DNA of 40,574 nt, taken from IMG/VR virus record IMGVR_UViG_3300029787_000117, positions 1 to 40,574 of that record; one strand, given 5' to 3'. Shown in pieces: positions 13,797 through 19,260 of the stretch (the first letter of the stretch is position 1; the number at the start of each line of letters is the position of its first letter). Origin of the DNA: a virus. The position numbers were made by a program, and so were the translations under genes. The notes under the pieces were generated by a model. It was given only the letters and a program-made list of their open reading frames with translations, was not told the DNA's origin and searched no databases.

Positions 13797-14027
13797 CTAT
13801 TGAGTTTTTACTCGTGACTTGTATGTTTTCTCGTCAACAACAACCCATGCGTCGTTATTGAAAACCTTTTGTTGTGGGTTATCAATACTTCCGTACGTAA
13901 CTGTTGTTCTTCCGAATGCTTGTGATAAAGCAATTATGGGTACGTCTGTGCCGTCCACAGTAATTAACCTATCTTCACTTACAAGCCATTTTGCCTTTCG
14001 TGAAAGACCTTTATATTTCTTTTTCAT
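13797..14027 (-). CDS. Small basic beta-type protein
   Basis: A 76-residue protein. Start at ATG 14027 behind TTAGGAG; two codons upstream in frame are ignored. It begins MKKKYKGLSRKAKWLVSEDRL, then a strand pattern (ITVDGTDVPIIALSQAFG, TTVTYGSID). No family recognised. It follows an AT-rich inverted repeat at 14043-14075 that may hold its promoter. Confidence 0.55.
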   Translation of the reverse strand: MKKKYKGLSRKAKWLVSEDRLITVDGTDVPIIALSQAFGRTTVTYGSIDNPQQKVFNNDAWVVVDEKTYKSRVKTQ

Positions 14028-14042
14028 ACACAACTCCTAATT

Positions 14043-14075
14043 AATTTATTTTTATAATAAATTATAAAATAAATT
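14043..14075. repeat. AT-only inverted repeat
   Basis: AATTTATTTT(T)ATAAT at 14043-14058 is complementary to ATTATAAAATAAATT at 14061-14075, with a single unpaired T. All A/T. One of three such AT-only repeats in the early arm. Possible promoter/operator or duplex-unwinding site. Confidence 0.5.
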
Positions 14076-14078
14076 ATA

Positions 14079-14252
14079 TTACTTTTCATCTTTCATGTCA
14101 CGCATGTCACGTAACATTTGCAAGAACTCTTTGCTAAAGCCACCTGCTTTTTGTTCCTGTTGTATTTTATACAACTGTACACACAATTCCAACACAAGAT
14201 ATGTCGCGTATGTAAATCCGAGTATTAAAAATACTCCCTGCCATGAATACAT
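14079..14252 (-). CDS. 57-residue single-pass membrane protein
   Basis: Begins MYSWQGVFLILGFTYATYLV: one membrane helix over about residues 5-28, then a cytosolic helix (LYKIQQEQKAG) and a charged end (EFLQMLRDMRDMKDEK). TAATG overlap with the upstream gene supports it. Unknown role. Confidence 0.55.
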   Translation of the reverse strand: MYSWQGVFLILGFTYATYLVLELCVQLYKIQQEQKAGGFSKEFLQMLRDMRDMKDEK

Positions 14253-14386
14253 TATTCTTCCTTATCTGTAAAAAGAATTATCTTTTTACTTATACTGTTT
14301 ATCATCTCTGTTGGTGGGTTGTCATCCCATTCGCATGATGATGTGAGTAACTCATTTATGTATTGTTGTTCTTTTTTCGTGAACAT
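14252..14386 (-). CDS. 44-residue small protein
   Basis: Reads MFTKKEQQYINELLTSSCEW, then DDNPPTEMINSISKKIILFTDKEE. It is linked by TAATG at both ends within a chain of coupled small genes, which is the main evidence for translation. No motif beyond an N-terminal helix. Confidence 0.5.
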   Translation of the reverse strand: MFTKKEQQYINELLTSSCEWDDNPPTEMINSISKKIILFTDKEE

Positions 14387-14634
14387 TACTCTTCCTCTCT
14401 CAGGTCGCCCTGATATAAGCTAACTTGTGCGTCGTCGCCGAACTCAACACCGTCAAATACAACAGTTACTTGTACACCTGTGTCAAGTTTTATTGTCTGT
14501 GGTTTTTGTCCGTCACTCATGTCGGCTTGACAAAACGCGTCATTTATTTCTTTTTTTGTAAGTGTACGTGTAGATGATATAGACCAATGTCTTTCATCCA
14601 TTGACGCTTCACCTATATGATATTCATACTTCAT
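14386..14634 (-). CDS. 82-residue unknown protein
   Basis: A soluble acidic protein: KYEYHIGEASMDERHWSISS, RTLTKKEINDAFCQADMSDG, then TGVQVTVVFDGVEFGDDAQVSL. Probably alternating strands with one helix. Starts by TAATG from the gene upstream. The TRTLTKKEINDAF phrase is a typical small-phage-protein layout but I cannot assign a family. Confidence 0.55.
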   Translation of the reverse strand: MKYEYHIGEASMDERHWSISSTRTLTKKEINDAFCQADMSDGQKPQTIKLDTGVQVTVVFDGVEFGDDAQVSLYQGDLREEE

Positions 14635-14933
14635 TATTCTTCTTCCTGTCGTTCTCGTAAGTGTTCATTCATAGCCATCATGAACAACTTGATTTCATCA
14701 GGTGCACCCTTTTCATTTAGAAATTCCGTAAAGTCATCTCTAAAACCGTCATGTGCTAGAACTGTTGACATCATTTTACGCATGAACTCGGGGTTATCTT
14801 TCGCTAATGTTTCTGTAATTAGCGATTGAATAGTACCCAACATAGCTATTTTTTCATTCATACTATCAATAGTAAGTATCAATGTACGTATGTGGTCTTT
14901 GATATCATCCATTGTGAATTGTTGTTCGCTCAT
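14634..14933 (-). CDS. Helical acidic protein
   Basis: A 99-residue protein starting at the ATG overlapping the upstream stop (ATGA, 14933), not at a further upstream GTG. Nearly all helix: MDDIKDHIRTLILTIDSMNE, then Met-rich MRKMMSTVLAHDGFRDDFTE and an acidic tail (RERQEEE). It is probably an oligomeric coiled-coil protein. Function unknown. Confidence 0.55.
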   Translation of the reverse strand: MSEQQFTMDDIKDHIRTLILTIDSMNEKIAMLGTIQSLITETLAKDNPEFMRKMMSTVLAHDGFRDDFTEFLNEKGAPDEIKLFMMAMNEHLRERQEEE

Positions 14934-15331
14934 GCGTCTTCCTTTGCCCAATCGTAATCACTCCATACGCCGAACATAGTTTCTACGTTCACGAGATACA
15001 ATCCCCTGTCATCAGCTACTATCGGCATATCGTTAGCCGACGGTAACACATACCTGAACTTCCACACCTCTTTAAAGTTGTAGACTTGTGGCTCTGCACC
15101 TGCTTGTGCAAAAGCGTTTACAAGTATGGGGAACGTTCGTTCCACTTCTTGCCTGAGAAAAGGTGTCATGTTCCTATCCTCGTCGCGTTCAATATAGAAT
15201 TGTTGTACACTTTGTACAATTTCTTCTACTTGTCCACCTGCCCAATGAGTATAAATTACAGGACTGTAATCATACTGATTAGGACTTGCTTGTCGTTGCT
15301 CATACAGAACAACGGTCGCTCTATCTCCCAT
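14930..15331 (-). CDS. Unknown protein with MGDRATVVL start
   Basis: A 133-residue protein. The opening MGDRATVVLYEQRQ and SPVIYTHWAGGQVEEIVQ resemble a group of uncharacterised phage and bacterial proteins that begin MGDRAxVxx and contain YxHWxG. The end is VWSDYDWAKEDA. Probably a compact alpha/beta protein. Coupled by ATGA to the next gene. No activity known. Confidence 0.6.
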   Translation of the reverse strand: MGDRATVVLYEQRQASPNQYDYSPVIYTHWAGGQVEEIVQSVQQFYIERDEDRNMTPFLRQEVERTFPILVNAFAQAGAEPQVYNFKEVWKFRYVLPSANDMPIVADDRGLYLVNVETMFGVWSDYDWAKEDA

Positions 15332-15443
15332 TTTGTTTCTCCATTTCCACCACTCTCGTGGTAATTGTCGTCGTCTTTATGTACGCCTTGTGCTGCATCC
15401 ACGCTCGTCGTAGACTTTGTCGCCGACGTTAAGCCCACCTTCG
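15321..15443 (-). other. Short stretch with competing micro-frames
   Basis: Between two - strand genes, three frames are open: MQHKAYIKTTTITTRVVEME (15398 to 15321, 25 residues), a GTG-started 26-residue frame reading LRRSEGGLNVGDKVYDERGC (15457 to 15377), and a 60-residue frame running into the next gene (15438 to 15256). None has a clear ribosome binding site. The GGLNVGDKVYDERG phrase looks most protein-like. At most one is likely real. Confidence 0.25.
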
Positions 15444-15590
15444 CTACGTCGTAACACGCTTGACGTTACCTTTTTTAACATCTCTATGCCCACACGTAGG
15501 ACACTGCACCATATACAATATACTGCTTTTTACGTTTCCGTACGTCATGAGATATTTATATTCGTCTTTTCTACACATGTCGCATAACAT
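15444..15590 (-). CDS. 48-residue zinc-ribbon protein
   Basis: MLCDMCRKDEYKYL then VQCPTCGHRDVKKG: two CxxC knuckles about 27 residues apart, a complete zinc ribbon. GGAGGT lies 4 bases ahead of the ATG, the strongest site in this region. Such tiny ribbons bind nucleic acid or protein; a transcription-related role is possible. AT-rich DNA with a TATAAT upstream likely holds its promoter. Confidence 0.65.
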   Translation of the reverse strand: MLCDMCRKDEYKYLMTYGNVKSSILYMVQCPTCGHRDVKKGNVKRVTT

Positions 15591-15741
15591 GTCAACCTCC
15601 ACACTATTATATTTATTTATTCAATCCTTTCATAAATAAATATATTGTTGATAATTATAATAATAATATTACTGTGTAGCAATATTGATACTTGAATAAG
15701 TATCCTACACCCACCTGCATACACAAGTGGGTGCGAGATAA
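15591..15741. promoter_or_regulatory. AT-rich control stretch with two hairpins
   Basis: TATATTTATTTAT (15608-15620) is perfectly complementary to 15632-15644, an all-A/T stem of 13 bp with an 11-base loop. On the - strand a TATAAT (about 15604-15609) sits ahead of the zinc-ribbon gene. CACCCAC and GTGGGTG (15707-15732) form a 7-bp stem just after the stop of the 16074-15742 gene and may end or protect its transcript. Confidence 0.45.
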
Positions 15742-16074
15742 TTACTCGGCTGAAGCCTCAGCTAAAGCCTTTTTCTTTGCCCAAGCACGTTTACCTCTCT
15801 CACTTCTGATAGCTGTTAAGCCCTCAGGTGTGATAGCTTTTAACGTAGGGTCAAGTGCCATAATCCTTACCATATCCTGTACATCAGCATAATTCTTAGT
15901 AACAGGGGATAATATCATCTCTGATGTTATCTCATCCCAAGTATCTACTTTTTGGTTACATACAATGTATTCCAATGTTTCAAGATTTTTGATAACAAAG
16001 TTATCAAGTATTATGTTTTTATCATTTCTTACGACGTGTACCTCAATACTGTCGTTCTTAAATAGTTTACTCAC
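15742..16074 (-). CDS. 110-residue unknown protein
   Basis: GTG start 6 bases behind AGGAGG. The N-terminal half is strand-rich (SIEVHVVRNDKNIILDNFVI), the rest helical, ending in a basic/Ala tail (SERGKRAWAKKKALAEASAE). No family recognised. Its ribosome binding site lies in the small hairpin CTCC-AATA-GGAG, and its leader (16081-16252) carries several more stems, so translation may be controlled by RNA folding. Confidence 0.6.
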   Translation of the reverse strand: MSKLFKNDSIEVHVVRNDKNIILDNFVIKNLETLEYIVCNQKVDTWDEITSEMILSPVTKNYADVQDMVRIMALDPTLKAITPEGLTAIRSERGKRAWAKKKALAEASAE

Positions 16075-16080
16075 GTAAAC

Positions 16081-16206
16081 CTCCTATTGGAGTTTGTTAT
16101 TACACTTTGCAATACTCAACTCCACCGAGTACTGCAACCTGTAATCACAGGTGACGCGACGCTCAAACGCCCGTACTTACTCATCCCCACAAACGCAGGG
16201 GAAACT
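16081..16206 (-). promoter_or_regulatory. Hairpin-rich leader of the 16074 gene
   Basis: In order on the + coordinates: CTCC-TATT-GGAG (16081-16092) covering the ribosome binding site of the downstream gene; an 11-bp stem with one A-C mismatch, TTGCA(A)TACTC / GAGTA(C)TGCAA (16107-16137); ACCTGT-AATC-ACAGGT (16137-16152); and ATCCCC...GGGGAAAC (16183-16205), resembling a lone type I-E CRISPR repeat. Denser in G/C than nearby DNA. A regulatory or stable RNA is likely. Confidence 0.45.
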
Positions 16207-16212
16207 TAGGTG

Positions 16213-16244
16213 TTTTATACCCTCTAATACTTAGAGGGTTAAAA
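16213..16244. promoter_or_regulatory. Bulged hairpin 1 of a family of three
   Basis: TTTTA, an unpaired T, then ACCCTCTAA-TAC-TTAGAGGGT and TAAAA. It lies 8 bases after the stop of the - strand gene 16253-16435. No T-run follows on either strand. Same plan as 16564-16597, with a compensating base-pair change. Confidence 0.55.
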
Positions 16245-16252
16245 CTCCTACA

Positions 16253-16435
16253 TCAAGACATATCCCATTCGCAATAGCATTCCAACGAACACACATACAC
16301 ATACGGGCTTGGATTAATATTCCATTCCATCCAACCCTCGTTAATCTTTTCATCAACCGTGTAATCTATCGTTTTGAAACACATAGAACAGTTTTTACTA
16401 GGTATTACAATCCTATTAGTTCTATTGTTATTCAT
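16253..16435 (-). CDS. 60-residue Cys-rich, zinc-finger-like protein
   Basis: After a polar start (NNNRTNRIVIPS) it has CSMCFKTIDYTVDEKINEGW and ends YVCSLECYCEWDMS. C-x2-C near the start and C-x3-C near the end make a treble-clef-like zinc site likely. Coupled by TAATG to the gene upstream. Role unknown; nucleic-acid or protein binding is plausible. Confidence 0.55.
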   Translation of the reverse strand: MNNNRTNRIVIPSKNCSMCFKTIDYTVDEKINEGWMEWNINPSPYVYVCSLECYCEWDMS

Positions 16436-16545
16436 TATTTCCTATCCTTACCAAGCACGTGACCGTGCCACGCGTACGAAATAATATTTTTAATTCCATA
16501 CATCTGCACAGGCAAGATAAATTTCCAATACAATTTTTTTCTCAT
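16435..16545 (-). CDS. 36-residue basic microprotein
   Basis: Reads MRKKLYWKFILPVQMYGIKN, then IISYAWHGHVLGKDRK. AAAGGA lies ahead of the ATG and its stop overlaps the next start (TAATG). Aromatic and basic; might bind membrane or nucleic acid. Evidence is position and ribosome site only. Confidence 0.5.
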   Translation of the reverse strand: MRKKLYWKFILPVQMYGIKNIISYAWHGHVLGKDRK

Positions 16546-16563
16546 AATTATCCTTTCTTAGAT

Positions 16564-16597
16564 GATTTATACCCTATAATTCTTATAGGGTTAAATC
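16564..16597. promoter_or_regulatory. Bulged hairpin 2 of a family of three
   Basis: GATTTA, an unpaired T, then ACCCTATAA-TTC-TTATAGGGT and TAAATC. Compared with hairpin 1, one C-G pair is replaced by A-T in both arms. The stop codon of the - strand gene 16583-16705 lies inside the stem. Next gene on - starts 19 bases beyond. Confidence 0.55.
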
Positions 16598-16705
16598 TTC
16601 TACATAATCATCATCTGTTGGGTTGTTGTACAGAAAATCTTGTATGCACTTGTCACACGCAATCCCCTGTGTACGCAACAGTTTATAACATTCTTTACAT
16701 CTCAT
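16583..16705 (-). CDS. 40-residue zinc-ribbon protein, first gene of the early arm
   Basis: Reads MRCKECYKLLRTQGIACDKC and then an acidic tail (NNPTDDDYVEDLTL). CxxC twice, 10 residues apart, gives a compact zinc knuckle. It is the outermost - strand gene, facing the control region, so it is probably transcribed first. AAAGGATG precedes by 9 bases. Early regulatory role is possible. Confidence 0.55.
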   Translation of the reverse strand: MRCKECYKLLRTQGIACDKCIQDFLYNNPTDDDYVEDLTL

Positions 16706-17306
16706 AAAATACCCATCCTTTTTCTCACAGGGAATAAGGTATTTATCCCCTTACTAAAGTAAGGGGTAAATATCCTTACTTTTTCACGGCACCACTACAT
16801 CTAGTGCTATTCATTGGACACCACAATATCTAGTGGCTCATTGGCTTACCCACAACATATTGGGGGGTGGGCTTCTTCCTACTTTATATTAAGAGTTCAT
16901 TTATTTACAGAAGAAGTTAAATTAATTACATACTAGGGTACTTTAAAACAACTATACCCTATATTGTAGCACTACATCTAGTACCACTATATCTAGTATT
17001 ATTCTGCACACATTATGTGCTACCTACACGCATTACATACACACGATACATGCGTACATGACCCACACATCTTAATGTGCGTACCCCCACCTGTATATAT
17101 GTAAGTAGTAAAAGATATGTTAGAAAACCCTGTAGGGGAAAGGCTCTAATGGACATAACAGGCTATTATAGAAAGTTAGTTTGATTAAAAGTTTTCCGTT
17201 ATCCTCGGGTACTACCTTTGCGTTACTCCGTTATACTTTTATGTATCGGTAGCTTTCGTGAGCCTGATTCCCTCTTTACCTGTAATAAATTAATAGCTTT
17301 CAATGT
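16706..17306. promoter_or_regulatory. Divergent control region: iterated motifs and hairpins
   Basis: About 600 bases with no convincing gene. It holds bulged hairpin 3 (16738-16775: TATTTA, T, CCCCTTAC-TAAA-GTAAGGGG, TAAATA). CAC(T/A)A(C/T)ATCTAGT occurs four times (16793, 16822, 16970, 16985). AGGGTA/TACCCT pair at 16935-16960, GCACA-CATTA-TGTGC lies at 17006-17020 and CACAT-CTTA-ATGTG at 17066-17079. Two micro-frames joined by TAATG (MLENPVGERL and MDITGYYRKLV, from 17118) have no ribosome site. It probably combines promoters and regulator sites, possibly an origin. Confidence 0.5.
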
Positions 17307-17335
17307 TTGTAATTATAGCCACCTTACCATATAAT
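17307..17335 (+). promoter_or_regulatory. Promoter for the virion arm
   Basis: TTGTAA (17307-17312), a 17-base spacer and TATAAT (17330-17335) form a good sigma-70-type promoter. Transcription would begin about 17343, next to AACGTTAACG, which may be an operator, and 30 bases ahead of the terminase ATG. Confidence 0.6.
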
Positions 17336-17373
17336 TATCATTACGCAAACGTTAACGAAAATCATAAGGAAAC

Positions 17374-19260
17374 ATGTCAAAAAAGATATGTCACGCGACA
17401 GACTGTAGGAAAAGGTTAGCTGCAGGAAAATCTAAATATTGTTCTAGTGGATGTCAACAAAAGCAATATATGAGAGAATATAGGCACAATAAGAAACAAG
17501 AGAAGCCTATTAACTCTGAATACTCCCCACTTACCCCTATGAAGGGTAAATACTATAAAGAGTATGTAGATACAGGTCTAGCAGACAAAGTAATGAATAG
17601 TGAGATGACTGCAACTGCAGCCTCTAAGGAACTAGGTTGCGTTGTTGCTACTGTATCTAAAATGAATGCTGCTTATAAGATTGATGTGCAGAACGAGAAA
17701 GATGCAGAAACTTGGGCTGTACCAAAAGATGCCCAAAAAGCTTTAAAAAATTTTTCGGCTTTTCGCCGAAAGTACTTTGCTACAGAAACAGGAGAGAAAT
17801 ACGAAACAGCTCCTTTCCATACAAATTGGATAAATAACATTATTGAGGCTATAGAAGAGGGTAATGAGTTATTAGTACTTAGTCCTCCACGACATGGCAA
17901 GACAGAGTTGTTAATACATTTTGCAGTATATCAAATATGTAAAAATCCTAATACAAGAATTATGTGGGTTGGTGGTAATGAAGACATTGCAAAGAATGCT
18001 GTATCTTCAGTACTTGACCAACTAGAGAGTAACGAGAGATTACAAGAAGATTTTTGTGAACCGGGTAAAAACTTTAAACCTGATAACAGAAGTGGTAAAC
18101 AATGGTCACAGAATCAGTTTACTGTAGGAACAAGAACGGTACCCGGTATCAAATCACCAACTATGGTAGCCGTAGGTAAGGGTGGTAAGATTCTATCACG
18201 TGACTGTGACATAATTATTGCAGACGACATAGAAGACCACCAAACTACTATGCAACCCGGTGCAAGAGAAAACACTAGACAATGGTGGACAACAACATTA
18301 TCAAGTCGTAAAGAGGAACATACTGCAGTTGTAGTAATTGGTTCACGTCAGCATCCTGATGATTTATACCATCATCTATTAAACAACGAAGCTTTTACAA
18401 GTATTGTAGAAACAGCACATGATTTAGAATGTCAGATACCGGAAACAGAAGAACATGATGAATGTATGTTATGGGCAAGTAAACGTTCTTACCCATGGTT
18501 GATGTCAAGAATGAAAGCAGCAGAAACTACAGGTGGTAAACAAATTTTTGAAATGGTTTATTACAACCAAGCATATGTACAGGGTACACAAATATTTAGT
18601 CCTGATGCTATTGATTCATGCAAACAACCTGAACTCGTAGTAGGGCAGATACCTAAGCAACTACAATTAGTTGCCGGACTTGACCCTTCTAGTTCAGGCT
18701 TTCAAGCTGCATTCTTATGGGGTATAGATACATATAATTCAGAACTGTATTGTATAGATATAGATAATCAAAAAGGTGGTGGTGTAAAAGCAGCACTACA
18801 GATTATGTCTGATTGGTATTTCCAATATGATTGCCTACATTGGATAGTAGAAGAAAATGGTTTTCAAACTGCTATACGACAAGATGAAAAGATAAAAGAG
18901 TTTGTATTGAAGACAGGTACATTATTACAAGGACATCTTACAGGTAAAAATAAACATGACCCACTATATGGTGTAGGTGCAATGACAGAATTGTTTGAAA
19001 ATAATAAAATACATTTACCTTATGGTGATGCAGAAAGTCAAGCTAAAATAGATAGTTATAAAAGACAGCTAGTTTATTTTGATGGCAAACCTGTATCTAG
19101 TCGTAATAAACATAAAACAGACATAGTTATGGCTAGTTGGTTTCCAATGAAAGTATTTAGAAGAGTACAGAAAGAACACCTTGCAGAAGTAGGAATGGAG
19201 TACAATCCTAGTTTTTCAGGGTATAATGTTACAGAGATGAATGATGCACCATGGCAATAG
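17374..19260 (+). CDS. terL: Terminase large subunit with N-terminal zinc finger and HTH
   Basis: A 628-residue DNA-packaging motor. The C-terminal two thirds are the usual terminase: Walker A SPPRHGKT (170-177), Walker B DIIIADDIED (279-288), a coupling region around VVIGSRQHPDD, then the RNase H-like nuclease with AGLDPSS (D437), IVEENGF (E493-494) and TDIVMASW near the end. The first 110 residues are extra: a Cys cluster (C6, C11, C23, C27) followed by a helix-turn-helix-like TATAASKELGCVVATVSKM. This looks like a small-subunit DNA recognition module fused to the motor, and no separate small terminase gene is visible. AAGGA precedes the ATG. Portal follows with a 10-base overlap. Confidence 0.92.
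   Translation: MSKKICHATDCRKRLAAGKSKYCSSGCQQKQYMREYRHNKKQEKPINSEYSPLTPMKGKYYKEYVDTGLADKVMNSEMTATAASKELGCVVATVSKMNAAYKIDVQNEKDAETWAVPKDAQKALKNFSAFRRKYFATETGEKYETAPFHTNWINNIIEAIEEGNELLVLSPPRHGKTELLIHFAVYQICKNPNTRIMWVGGNEDIAKNAVSSVLDQLESNERLQEDFCEPGKNFKPDNRSGKQWSQNQFTVGTRTVPGIKSPTMVAVGKGGKILSRDCDIIIADDIEDHQTTMQPGARENTRQWWTTTLSSRKEEHTAVVVIGSRQHPDDLYHHLLNNEAFTSIVETAHDLECQIPETEEHDECMLWASKRSYPWLMSRMKAAETTGGKQIFEMVYYNQAYVQGTQIFSPDAIDSCKQPELVVGQIPKQLQLVAGLDPSSSGFQAAFLWGIDTYNSELYCIDIDNQKGGGVKAALQIMSDWYFQYDCLHWIVEENGFQTAIRQDEKIKEFVLKTGTLLQGHLTGKNKHDPLYGVGAMTELFENNKIHLPYGDAESQAKIDSYKRQLVYFDGKPVSSRNKHKTDIVMASWFPMKVFRRVQKEHLAEVGMEYNPSFSGYNVTEMNDAPWQ

Noticed and set aside
15256-15438. 60-codon - strand frame starting GLTSATKSTT
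   Set aside because: More than half overlaps the clear gene 14930-15331 in another frame and no ribosome site precedes it.
16459-16707. 82-codon + strand frame
   Set aside because: Lies antisense to three coupled - strand genes that have ribosome sites and zinc-ribbon motifs.
16793-17079. CRISPR array
   Set aside because: The iterated motifs are only about 12 bases, irregularly spaced, and the spacers differ in length; they look like regulator sites.
17118-17183. Two 10-11 codon frames joined by TAATG
   Set aside because: Coupling is suggestive but there is no ribosome binding site and the frames are too short to support.
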